31,076 nucleotides of DNA from Plakobranchus ocellatus. Taxonomy: Eukaryota > Mollusca > Gastropoda > Plakobranchidae. The translations under genes and the position numbers were made by a program. The notes beneath the pieces are model-generated. The model worked only from the letters and a program-made list of their open reading frames with translations, was not told where the DNA came from and searched no databases. Shown one piece after another: positions 20,631-31,076 of this stretch; position 1 is the stretch's first letter; every line of letters starts with the position of its first letter. The stretch spans positions 303,886 through 334,961 of the forward strand of contig BLXT01003657.1 of NCBI GenBank assembly GCA_019648995.1, in the 5' to 3' direction.

Positions 20631-21676
20631 GCCAGCTTCATTCCTGTATTGCTTTTTTCTCCAAATTTGTCTCTCTCTCCTCTACTAAATGCATACGTTC
20701 AGTTTTTAAATATTGAAAAAATAAGAAGTCACACAATTTATACACCCTGGCAGTTCAGAGCCTGACAATGAAATGTAATTTGCTAAAGAATTAGAAAAGG
20801 ATAAGTAAAGGGAGAGTATGCCTTGGCTTTGAATTAACTACAGCTTTCTGAAACTTCAAAATCCAATTTTTTTCTAACACAGGAAAAGAAGAAGAAAATT
20901 TTCCTCAGTTAATCAAAAAATTGGATTATTCGAAGGAAATCACTGAGACAAAAATTTGATGTGCTTTTTTCTTCTTTTGAAACACCTTTTTTTTTTAACT
21001 TCAAGATAGCCAAACCAAATGTATGATATAATAGATAGTGAGCTGGACAGATATTGTTTGGCTCTGCAACACATCTTCTGTGTTGAGTACTGATTATAGG
21101 TGTTTCATAGCTTATCTCGAGTAGGTAATTGCAGGAATTTGATTTCTTTGCACTGGCATCAGTGGCTTGGCAAGGCTCAAGTAGAGAAGTCCAACACCAA
21201 CACTTGTAGTAATGACTCTGGCCTCCAGTATCAAACAAGCAAAGCTTGTCATTCTACCGCTTGTTTTTTTTAATTTTATTTGATTTGCCCTATGAGTAAT
21301 TTAAAAAAAAAATTATTTTCATGGTAACTCTCTTGAGGTCTTAAAGCAGATTGATGCCTTTTGGAGTTGCATGGCTGATTCATATGCCATTAAATATTGG
21401 AGGCTCGACTTGACATATTTTGAGTCAAACACCACAAAACACTGTTCAGCTGAACTGAGAGACTTTATCCATAACACCTGATGATAAAATCGAAAAATAA
21501 CAACTTAAAATTTTCTGGTAGTTATACTGCATTGTTCAAAGAGATATATTTTATTTTGCAACTTAACTCATTTTTCAATCAAATGTTGTTTTTAAAAATG
21601 GACTTTAACAATTAAATGTAAATTAAAAAACACAAAACTACTTTCATTTTTGTCTTTACTATTTTTTGTGGCGTCT

Positions 21677-21689
21677 ACACACACACACA

Positions 21690-21749
<60 letters not shown>

Positions 21750-21751
21750 NN

Positions 21752-21804
<53 letters not shown>
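21677..21804. repeat. Compound microsatellite (AC)n(GCAC)n-NN-(GA)n
   Basis: (AC)n from 21677, (GCAC)n to 21749, two N (21750-21751), then (GA)n to 21804. The N pair marks an unresolved junction. The 100-codon minus-strand ORF across it is a repeat artefact. Confidence 0.97.
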
Positions 21805-21805
<1 letters not shown>

Positions 21806-22474
21806 AAGCTATGATTGATTTTAGTTTTCAGCTGATATCTCCAGTTTTGGGCAAATTTTATTGATGAAGTTATCATTATCATTACCTCTCTCATAAACTA
21901 AAAAGTAATCATTCATCTGCATTGCTTTTGTTAAAAAAATTAGAATTTGGATATGTGGTATGCTCATCACAAAAATTAGGCTTTTCTACAAATTTTACTG
22001 GCGCAAAGCTGCAGTTTTCAAATAATTTTGCCAGTAATTGAAAATTGGAATGCGAGTCCACTGTCTAATGTGAGCGAAAATTTGGGTTCGGGTAATTTGA
22101 AACAAAATCCACTAACAAATATTAGTGTTGCTATGAAAATAAGAGGACTAGATAAGAAAGCAGCTTCTGTGAAGCATTATGAGAAGACAACTTTGTGTTA
22201 CAATCGATGCCTTCTACAACTAATCTATCCTATACTGTATGAACAGGCTTAAGCTTTGGGAATGGGACACCCTAAACCTAAAGTAGGGCTTATTTTTGTT
22301 GCTAAATCAAAATAATGACTCGTTTATCTAGGATTAGTTTCTCCGCCCATAGCACTAGGGCCTGGGTTACGCTAATTATTATTATTATTTAGACTTTAAA
22401 AAAAAACCAGGCTGCCTTTGATATAGGGTATTTATGAAAAAAAAAAAAAAAAAGAAAAAATAATGGCGTAGTAG

Positions 22475-22538
22475 TAGGAGTACGAGTAGGAGGAGGAGGA
22501 GGATTAGGGGTAGTGGTGGTGGTGGTGGCGGTGGCGGC
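22475..22538 (+). repeat. G-rich GGA/GGT/GGC repeat tract
   Basis: Runs of gga, then ggggtagtggtggtggtgg and ggcggtggcgg. Multiple GG doublets on the + (transcribed-sense) strand could allow a two-tetrad G-quadruplex; this is a structural guess. Confidence 0.7.
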
Positions 22539-25500
22539 CATGGCGACTAACTTGTGATCTTTTAGTTCTCTCTACTCCTCCCTAGGCAGGGGCAATTAAA
22601 AGGCCTTTAGCAACGCTCACCATGGTCAGATACTGGTCAGTGGGAGCCCTGCTTGAGCAGAAAATGTACATGTGCTCACTTCCAGTGTTCTTCTGTTTTA
22701 AACATTTTAAGGGTATCTTTAAGCCTTTATAACTTTGTCTAATGATGCATTTTCTTTCATATAACAGTATTACAAGAAAATTGAAAATTTGAATTTTTTA
22801 ATGGTATTTAAAAATTTTTTTTTTGTCTAATAACTAAGCTGTACAATAAGCTATCAAAGATCATGAAATTATCTAATTTGAATTTTTATGCACTGCTATT
22901 TTCAAATATTTATTTCTTTTTAAAGTTACCGTTAATACTTTAAAAAAACTAGTTGAGAAGAAAGTGCACTTCAAGTACTACACTGCAATACTTCATTCAC
23001 TTTTATTGCACCCTTGGTTGGCTTACAGCAGGTGGTTACTCTAGGGCTATAAAATTTATCAGGAAACAGGAGAGATACAAGTAGGGCCTCAAGCCATTGA
23101 TAACTGAATCCCCTCTGGTTTCTTGGTAACACTAACAGAAGGTTTGACTGTGGATAGTCTTTGATCTGCACTCTTTAACAGTTCTCTACATGCTGGTTAG
23201 TCTAGCAACATTGATTATTTTTCTGCAGTGCTTTCTTTGCAATTTTTACAGAAAAATTTGTTAAGATAACTGGTAAGACACTCATCTAGAAACTTTAGAA
23301 CTTTACCCAACTCACTTTCTGTTGCATCCTCTTTTCTAGCCACATGCATTAAGCATATCTGTATCTGATTCTGACTCATTTTCACCCATATAAAAATGTG
23401 TGTGTGTTCAGACCTTTTATTATGATAAATGTCTGGCAGGTAAACAGGTTGAAGGGCAGAATTCAGATGTTCTTCAATTTCTGATCTGCTTGGACCCTCT
23501 GAAACTCTTTTTAAGAGTCTACTACCAATATTTAATGAAAGATAATGCAGCCTGTTGAGCATTCACTGGTTATTATATTCTGTCCTAATATTTTAAACTT
23601 CTCTCTCTTTGGCAATTGCCACTTGTCAGTTTGCTGCTTCTGAGCTTTATGTCTCCTATTTTTGAGACACAGGTAGTACAAATCGATTGAGGCCCTGAGT
23701 ATCTTTTTCAACATTTATGTGAAATGTGATTAAAACGTTCTTTTGGTAATCTATGACTTTTCTCACCTTTGTTGATTAACGTCTTTGAAGTCGAGTTAAA
23801 CGTCTACCTCCACAAAGTCTATTTAACTGATTGAGTCTATCAATATGGTTCTTATATGATTATTTCGTTATGGAAAAGGATTGCAAGTTCTTAATACAAG
23901 ACTTAAATAGGATCATTTTTTTGTTTCAAGAAATCTACAAAAAAGCGAAGGCAACATTTGATATTAACCACAAATAATTTATAAAGACCACACACACTCA
24001 CAAAACATAAAATGGTTGAACAATTCAAGTTGCCTTTTCCCAGAACAGAAAGATGTGAGAAGATAACTTTAAAAAATTATAACTTCTCTCCCCTGTGTGC
24101 AATAACAAAATTGCTTTCAACTACAGGTAGTTCATTTTTTTGTTTATCAGATGTGCTAAATTCAAAATTCTATCCCTCTGCAATATGGAGAAATTTACAT
24201 ATTGGCTAAAGGTATCTCATTATGTACACCACACAAATTACTATTTACTCAATGGAGTAAACTGGCTCTAAAATTAATATTTATCAACACATCGTAATGA
24301 AAAAATATCCAAAATAACAAGAAAAATCTGCACGAAATGAAAATTCAGAGCAAACAGCACAAATTGCCGTACAGAAGCTACTAGAGTCCTGTAAAATAGA
24401 CTGATTTTTTACCATATAACTCAGTACAGTTAACTGCCCCTGATCTCACCAGCCCAGTGGTCAGTGATGACCTGCTGATAGGCTAATTGTTGTTATCATA
24501 ATCTCCTGGGGGCTGAGGCCCACCAGTGCCTGGCAAGGGAGCAGATCAAAGGAAAAACTAAAGATGCAGTTTTTGCACTAAGTTGGTCGCCGTGTGGCGG
24601 TGGCGGCGGTGGTGTTGGTTGTGATAATATGTGTGGCTGCACAAGAAATCCCTTCACATGGGTCCAGATAAAACCATTGAGTATTGAGATAGACACAGCT
24701 TTGGATTTTCCAAACATTCCTGAGCATTTTGCTCTTTATTTGAAGGCTCTATCTTAATTAGTTAAAAAATTATGGTGTTTTAAAGTCACCCTGTTGAGGA
24801 AATATAGTTTTGAGAAATGACTTCCTAAGTTTTATGTAGTTTTCAGCTGATATACTGGATGGTCAAATTGGTTTTACAGATACATCATGGCACACATGCA
24901 CCTCACCATTATTCATTCCAACCTACAAATGAGAATCTTAACAAATATTTTTTGGTCAAAATAAACATTTAATTAACGAATTTAACATTTTGGGCTCATT
25001 TTATATCATTGCTCATCACCGTCACACCTCGACCTGCCATTCCCCAGTTCTATAATGTAGATCTAGATCAGATCTCCAAATGGACCATTCCATGTTACTT
25101 GTGTTACACCTGAAGACTATTCTGAAAGCTTTTTAATGTAACTGATACATCAAATAAGGAGTTTCCTACATAGTTAATATATTTGTGTACAAAAATGATT
25201 ACTCTACGTAAATAAGACCTTTAGTATTACAGCTAACACGAACAAAGTGTCTGAGGATGGGTCTAAAGATTAATTACATGTGTTACTCCAAGAAAATCAA
25301 GCAATCTAGTTTAAATGATTCTGTCATCAATTTCTTCAAAGTTTGAAGCCAGCTTCCTTTATATAACTTGCATAAATGATCACTCAGTGTGGACAAAGTA
25401 AATTTAATTGTAAATTGGTTTGAAACAAAATAGTACAATGTGCGTGATGTATGTTATATTTTTTTTTGTTATGTGTGTTACACCTTCAGATCCAGAATAA

Positions 25501-26018
25501 TTTATTTAGGTTTCCAGTCCAGATTTTTTTTTGTGGTCCATTTCTTGCACAAAAGTAAGATGGTGAGAGTGCTACCAGAATGGATGATTGTTCAAATCCC
25601 ACAAAGAAAGATAGTTTTACCAAATTTTTTTTCAAAACTTCTGAACTTGCAAATTTTATAACACCAAACCTGGGTATAAAAGAAAAATTAGATCTTATTT
25701 TAAGCTATCTGGTTTCAGTATTTCATAATTCATGATCCAAAATCTGAATTGATTATCTATAGATTTAGACTTCCTCTCTTTACATTAAGTGACAAAGGCA
25801 TTATCATTTTTCTAAATTATTTTTTGTATTTCCCAAATTTACAGCACAGATTTTTTTTCAATTGTTCTATTCTATTCATGCATTTGAGATCTGGTCTCAT
25901 TGTATTAGTAAATATGCTACTGGCTCTGTTATCAAAATTCCAGCCATCTCGAGCTAGTCTTTTTCTGTTCGCTTTACATTAGGCTGTACAAAACCTAAGA
26001 AAGTAAACAAAGGATAAA

Positions 26019-26400
26019 GGCTACTATGAAGAAGATCAGAGTTATATGTCACCTAGTGAACTTCAAGAATACAGAAAGGAGACAGTGGAGCATGTTGTCA
26101 CATATTGACAAGTTAAAAGGGAGGAACATCAAGAAATTGCAGATTGATGTGCAGAGCTTGGCACTACCATCATCAACTAAAAGGGGATTAGGTCAAGTCA
26201 AGCCTATTTCAAAGCTATTATCCACAGCCTACCCACCTCCCCATTAAAAACACTTTAAGAAGTTGATGCTGGGAAAATGAGAAGTTTTGGAGTGGGTGGA
26301 AATGTATAAAAGTCTCTGTCATGAGAAAGGTTTTCAAAACAATCTCATTTTTTGTAAGCAAAAATATCTTAAGAAAATTAGTCTGCCCAGTTCCTGTAGG
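26019..26400 (+). pseudogene. Possible decayed coding fragment, unidentified
   Basis: In the frame of 26022 the translation looks coding-like between stops: YYEEDQSYMSPSELQEYRKE, TVEHVVTY, QVKREEHQEIAD, CAELGTTIIN, then FKAIIHSLPTSPLKTL. It is interrupted by at least four stop codons. The ending resembles the SLP.SP.K motif found in some transposon-derived proteins, from memory only. A different frame is open for 73 codons (26026-26247). No family is assigned. Confidence 0.25.
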
Positions 26401-26420
26401 CTCTCAAAGTCACTTTATTT

Positions 26421-26424
26421 NNNN
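26421..26424. other. Assembly gap (4 N)
   Basis: Four unresolved bases in an otherwise ordinary T-rich stretch. Confidence 0.97.
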
Positions 26425-27407
26425 TTTATCATCAGTTGTAAATGTTGTTTTGTGAGCTAAGTAACGTATATCATGTACATACTGCATGTATTTATTGATG
26501 TAACACTGGTCAAAAAATTGTGTAACACACATAACGTTACATGGAAAGTAACATTGTTTAAATGTGACGTTTGCTACATGGCATTCACAGCTATGTTAAT
26601 TTTTCCATTTTAACAAAGTTGGCAAAATTGTTACACAATGCATGATTTTTTTTTAAAATGAAGCATATCCTAAAGAAGCATAAAATAAAAGAAATGGGCT
26701 ATTTTCTTGTCTCTTAATGTAGTCAGTATCCTGAAAGTTGCATAAAAAAAAAATACATGTCTCTTTTTACAAGAATAAACCCTGGCCTTGCAAAAAGCAA
26801 GCTAATCAAATATTTTGTGTAGCTTTCTTTCATTTTCTTTTGGTACCAGGGTGTTAATAAACATTTGGTCTTATGAAAAGAAAAGTTTTCAATCTCTGTG
26901 ATCAATTTAAATTTTTCTTCTACTGGTTGACATTTCATGGAATGGTCCAAATGTAATCACAAGTGGGCTGTCAGAACTACGGTTTTAAGTTAGATCTAGC
27001 TTCCAAACACCAATAACAAAAGGCCAAAGAGGTAAACAAGATCTAGATCTAGACTGAAGAGAGAAAAGGAGGAAGAGATGGAAGACAGAATGAAGGAAAA
27101 AGGGATACACTGGAAGTCATTGTGCGTTGATTTATATCAAATTATGAACACCGTGATTTTTTCTTACATTTGCTTTGCTCATCATCTGCAAGTGCGACAA
27201 GTTTTTCATAATAAAAAAACAATAGACTTCAACATAGGTCTATGAATCGGCTAGGTTTAGATGTAAAAGTTTTGCAATTTTCAAGTCATTCATTGAGGCT
27301 GCAAATGTGAGTTGGTCAAGTTTTCATCGAAAGGTGAAGGACTGACCTTTGCAAACTTTATTTTTAATTGCAATAAACTTAAAAATAATGTTTTCAAAAG
27401 TAAACAC

Positions 27408-27635
27408 TTAATTATGTTTCAAAATATCAATGTTTTGAAGAGCTTTAGTAGACTCATCATCAAGTGCCTTGCTTGTAGCGTTGGCGATCATGTCCCTCCA
27501 CAAATCCCTATATTTGACATCGGCCAGTGTATCCAATACTTTTCCTGTTCCAAGCCATGTGGCCAGTCCATCCATTACCTTCTCCCTTTGTCTTCCTCTG
27601 CTTCTTTTTCCTTCAAACCTTTCCTTTATCAGACT
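27408..27635 (-). pseudogene. LINE ORF2 C-terminus fragment (RTE-like), antisense
   Basis: The minus-strand frame ending at a TAA (27408-27410) reads SLIKERFEGKRSRGRQREKV, then MDGLATWLGTGKVLDTLADV, KYRDLWRDMIANATSKALDD and a short tail. The pattern G.R.EGKR.RGR.R...(M/I)D.(L/I)....... D...WR.M.ANA is the conserved C-terminal end of endonuclease/reverse transcriptases of RTE-type and related LINEs. This 75-codon piece has an intact natural stop but no upstream RT, so it is a 5'-truncated or decayed copy. The plus-strand 125- and 78-codon ORFs here are shadows. Confidence 0.8.
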
Positions 27636-28107
27636 AAGAAATGTAAATTTTGTTTGCTTAACAGATCATCGAGTTGCGGCATATTCTGAGTCAGCTAATC
27701 TGTAAGGTTATCTCAATAAAACGGCTGCGCTCTCAACCAGGCTGATTTGTATTCATGCCAACTAGTTGGAATTTAACAGCCAAGAAACTGCTGTTTTATT
27801 AGGTGTATAATATTAATACTTGTACATCTGCTTTAGTATAGATATGAATCAGGTGTTGTTTTGGAAAATGGCCTGGGTATTTTACTTTCGTCGTTACAAA
27901 TCTGATCAAAAAGCCTTACAAAAACTTATAAATAAATAGGTTATGGGTTACAGAAAAGAATAAACTTGGTGGAGTATGAAGATGAATAAATGAAGATTTT
28001 GTTGAAACCGAACTTTCAAATTTGGCCATGAACGAGGTAATTGACTTTAAATGGCTCGAGTTCAAAATAAGCCTGTGTGGCATCTGAGGGGTTTTCCTGT
28101 GTGGTCA

Positions 28108-28111
<4 letters not shown>

Positions 28112-28144
<33 letters not shown>

Positions 28145-28162
28145 TTAATAATAATAATAATA
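28112..28162. repeat. (AAT)n microsatellite
   Basis: About 17 trinucleotide units with small interruptions. Confidence 0.95.
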
Positions 28163-28223
28163 TAGTGATAATAATAACAATAAAAACACTATAGCTATTT
28201 ATACTACTATTACTTCTACTTCT

Positions 28224-28299
28224 GTGGCGTCTTTGGCACAGTGAATAGCGAATCCGCCCTGAGATCTGCAGGAAAGCTTTTATCGTGGGTTCAAGCCCC
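28224..28299 (+). repeat. tRNA-derived SINE head or tRNA pseudogene
   Basis: An A-box-like tggcacagtgaatagcg (28234-28250) and a B box ggttcaagccc (28288-28298) are spaced 54 bp apart, longer than in most tRNAs. No closed acceptor stem was found by eye: the 3' side runs straight into (TCC)n. These features fit the promoter head of a tRNA-derived SINE better than a functional tRNA. The parental tRNA was not determined. Confidence 0.6.
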
Positions 28300-28342
28300 T
28301 CCTCCTCCTCCTCCTCCTCCTCCTACTACTACTACTACTACT
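28299..28342. repeat. (TCC)n(TAC)n microsatellite
   Basis: TCC units to about 28323, then TAC units to 28342. It follows the SINE-like head directly and may have grown from the SINE's tail. Confidence 0.93.
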
Positions 28343-28947
28343 AAGACGAAGACAAATAAATAATCTTTGAAAAATAAAACTTATACCCTTGCTGATTATT
28401 ATTTCTGCCATGAATGTACTCAGTGATGAGAATACTTTAAATAATAAAATGTGTACTGCTGCACTGAGAATGTTTGTGTTTAAAACTGTTTTAGACTGTG
28501 TACTGTTATGGAGCCAACTTGTGAAATATTATCTATAATGTTGAAAGCAAAGAAAATGTGAAAGCAAAGAAGATGTCTTGTGAGTTAGACCCAACTACAT
28601 GTATGCTATAATAAAATTCTTAATGAAGTAAACAACACATGCATATCTAGATTTACATTTAGAACTGTATAAATTGTGATTGTATGGCTGGATTTGGATA
28701 GGCCTAGATCTAGGTCCACAGGCAAGAGCACCATCTCCTTAACCACATTTGCAAGCTTTAGCCGTCACCAATTCAAACTATTATTAGTAATAGTATTCAA
28801 TTGTCCAAATTATGTGCCTGCAACATAATTGTTAAAATTCATCTAAACTGAAAATGATAATGAATCTAGACCATTATAATTCTCAATTCGTTTTGCCACT
28901 TAATTTTATAGGTTATCACTAGGGCAATGTTACTGACGAAGGAAGCA

Positions 28948-28994
28948 AAACACTACTTATGGCTGATATCCAAACACTACTTATGGCTGATATC
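28948..28994. repeat. 24-bp tandem duplication
   Basis: aaacactacttatggctgat plus atc occurs twice in a row with period 24, identical apart from the junction base. Confidence 0.95.
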
Positions 28995-30302
28995 TGCCAG
29001 ATATATAGCACTCAGCGTAGTTTAATCTGATTTCCCCAACCAATAATAAATTCCTCATCTTTCTAACATCCTAAAAATTATAATTCTATACATTTTGAAA
29101 TAATATTTAAAAAAAAAAAAGTTTTTCTGCTATATTTTTGCATCCGTAAAACAGACTACAATATACTTTTGATAGGGCAAATCAGGAAATTAGTGGCAAG
29201 TGATGTTAGCCGAAGCAAAATAGGTTAAAGGGGTGTTGGATTTCAAATTAAAGGTAAAACAGTCGTTTTGTTTTAAAGAACAAGAAAAATATTTTGAAAA
29301 TCATCAATAATTAGACTGTACCACATATCACGATTTGGGTAAGATGTAAATAAAAAAAAAGCGAAATTAGGGGTAAGGGTACCTTTAAAATATTTGACAT
29401 TATTTAGGATTATGCTGTAGATCATATTGTTTTGATTTTGTCACCATTTTTATTTTCAGTGCAGGAATGAACAAATCTTCTTCAAGATTTAGATGTACAT
29501 GGCAGAGAGAAAAAACAATAACCTAAGCTATGAAAACATTCAGAAGACTAATCAGAGCAGCTGGCTCTTTAGCATGTAATTGTAATGTTGGATTCTCTCC
29601 ATGACTTGGCCAGTTTGTCTTTAGCGTGTTTTTTGTTTTGTTTTGTTTTATTTTTCAAATTGTTTTTCATTATTGAATCAAAAGAAAAAAAGGGAAAAAA
29701 TCTCAGATTGACTTGGAGAGCCATTTAGAATTGAATACCCCTCAAAAATTGCTTTTTTTTTGGTTTCATTTCAAAGGAAGCAGAAAAATTAGATTACGTA
29801 ACTGATGCAGACATTCTACTGTCCTCTTTGTGTAAAACAAAAAATTAGGGCCTATATAATGCCTGTGCAGTTTTTTTGTTTCAGTTAGTAGCCATAAAGT
29901 TGGAATTAATTTCTTGCAAACATGCTGGGAGAGGGTGCCCAAGACTGACAGTTGCTAGCAAACCCTGACATCTGAAGGGGCCTTTCTGTTGCAGGTTTGA
30001 GTCTTGCTAGTGATGCCCTGGCCTGAAGACCTGTCTGAAAACCTGTGATCATTTTGTTGTGGATAAGTTATGTACACCCCCCCCAAAAAAAAAATTTTAA
30101 AAAAATAAAAAAAATCCTCCTCTTCCCTTAGTCTTGCCTGGATCAATATTCTTGTTTTTATTCATTTTTTTCCTTGCTGTACACTTCAAATGCATTTAGT
30201 TTAAATAGTGTGTTCATTCAGTACCTGGACTTTTCAGCAAAGCATTTCCCCTTAAAATTAAAAAAAAAATATATTTTTTAACCAAGTCTGTTGTGTTTAC
30301 AG

Positions 30303-30353
30303 GTATCCCATACCTACCTGAAGTTCCCCCCAATCTGCCAAAGGCCAGTTATG
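30303..30353 (+). CDS. GH35 beta-galactosidase-1-like protein, exon I (last visible)
   Basis: This short exon lies between ttgtgtttacag and gtaagc. With the base from exon H it reads (G)IPYLPEVPPNLPKASY and leaves one base. The Pro-rich stretch (PLP.PP.LPK..Y in human GLB1L2/GLB1L3) is the linker from the barrel to the C-terminal beta domains, so position and phase both fit. It is separated from exon H by about 17 kb. No further exon is visible before the window ends, so the C-terminal domains are missing from this annotation. Confidence 0.88.
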
Positions 30354-31076
30354 GTAAGCACAATTTTATCAAGAAATAGAGTTAAGTTGTGGTTTTGCAT
30401 GATTGACTTAAAATGAAAACCATTAACTAGAGGGGTAAAAACTACTCACTTCTCTTTGCAGCAAATTTTCTTTGGATGTGCCAGCCATAGACTTCCTGCA
30501 CATGAAGCATCAGCAATTTTTACTTTGTTAATTTATTTTTAGTTGATCTCAGTGATGCAGACCCACAACTCAGATTCATTTTGTTAGTCTGCCACTTATA
30601 TTAAGTATAGAGCAGTCTACCTACTTAGGGCTGTATGAGTAAACAGATTGAATTATTTGACCATTTGACACAGTGGAGTGAATTAAGAAGTAATCTATAC
30701 ATAAAATTTTGAAGAAAGTCTTTTAGTCCGGCCTGAGTGAGTCGGAAGTTACATTAAAAATAAGGATATTTTTACCATTGAGCCAGCCTGAAACGGTTCT
30801 CTGCGAGGTTTTCAAGGTGAAAAATAAAATAGACTTGTGTTAATTCCCAGCCAAGACATGACAATGAAATGTCAGAAAAAAATTCTCCAAAACTCTTCAG
30901 GTTTCTTTTTTCTCAAAAGCATTTTATGGGACTTACGATTCATTCAATGTCATGAGTCAAATCCCTGTATTTTTTTCCAGGCTAGAAATGGAAAGTTCAA
31001 CTTATTGAAAGGAATGCTGCGAAGAATGAAAAAAAATAAAGATCTTACTTTTTTTTTCTCAAAAAAAAAAAAAAAA
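30354..31076. other. Start of the intron after exon I
   Basis: It begins with donor gtaagc. No further exon or repeat was recognised. The window ends in a run of A. Confidence 0.7.

Larger units (their letters stand above)
20631..27407. other. Middle part of the 17-kb intron H-I
   Basis: No host exon was recognised. Microsatellites are listed separately. The ORFs 20909-21238 and 23215-23562 (minus), and 22028-22252 and 25440-25661 (plus), show no family features I can name. A possible decayed coding stretch lies at 26019-26400. A four-base N gap lies at 26421-26424. Confidence 0.65.
27636..30302. other. Right part of the 17-kb intron H-I
   Basis: Contains an (AAT)n tract (28112-28162), a tRNA-like SINE head (28224-28299), TCC/TAC microsatellites (28299-28342), a 24-bp tandem duplication (28948-28994) and many A/T runs. 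Near 29995 there is a B-box-like ggtttgagtct but no clear A box. No exon was recognised. Confidence 0.65.

Noticed and set aside
21592-21894. 100-codon minus-strand ORF
   Set aside because: It is made of (GA)n and (GCAC)n translations across an N pair.
23215-23714. Two overlapping minus-strand ORFs (115 and 60 codons)
   Set aside because: The composition is plausible for a protein, but I recognise no family, motif or splice structure, so I do not call a gene.
29940-30020. Second SINE or tRNA near 29995
   Set aside because: Only a B-box-like ggtttgagtct is present; there is no convincing A box or fold.
31020-31076. A-rich end as a polyadenylation tail or retrocopy
   Set aside because: aataaag near 31036 followed by A could mimic a poly(A) signal, but the sequence stops at the window end and the upstream bases show no gene. 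Exon I still lacks the enzyme's C-terminal domains.

Overview
The window is nuclear DNA of an animal. It is AT-rich and intron-rich, with GT/AG-bounded exons, many microsatellites and several decayed transposons. Gene family and repeat style suggest a lophotrochozoan, most likely a mollusc (perhaps a gastropod). That taxon is an inference; no diagnostic sequence was identified. Nothing looks prokaryotic or viral, there is no operon, and no complete gene fits in the window.

The only host gene I can support lies on the + strand from before base 587 to beyond 30353. It is a glycoside hydrolase family 35 beta-galactosidase of the GLB1L2/GLB1L3 (beta-galactosidase-1-like) type. Nine exons are visible: 587-682, 1504-1612, 2659-2751, 7762-7845 (or 7855), 9975-10011, 10274-10426, 12221-12358, 13261-13350 and 30303-30353. 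They encode about 280 residues of the catalytic TIM barrel, including both catalytic glutamates (in VENEY and in VMELW). The signal peptide and first barrel strands lie upstream, and the rest of the barrel edge and the C-terminal beta domains lie downstream. Exon phases agree except at the 7762-exon/9975-exon junction.

The introns hold the rest. Intron 587-1504 and its upstream neighbour contain short hairpins and a 49-bp tandem repeat. The 5-kb intron 2752-7761 holds a broken piggyBac transposase (minus strand, 4269-6089), an inverted partial copy of its 5' end (3112-3601), and what looks like the 5' end of a second piggyBac element (6482 onward). The next intron holds a 51-bp minisatellite interrupted by two different MITEs, one 393 bp at TTAA and one 225 bp with 49-bp terminal inverted repeats. 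The intron before exon 13261-13350 carries a recent 270-bp tandem duplication that copied the 3' splice site. A 17-kb intron (13351-30302) holds antisense fragments of two LINEs (19682-20630 and 27408-27635), a tRNA-derived SINE-like head near 28224, a strand-specific RNA hairpin (13508-13575), three runs of N and many simple repeats.

No new multigene system was found. The points most worth a second look are the nested insertions in the minisatellite, the duplicated splice acceptor, the intronic hairpin and the exon phase conflict.
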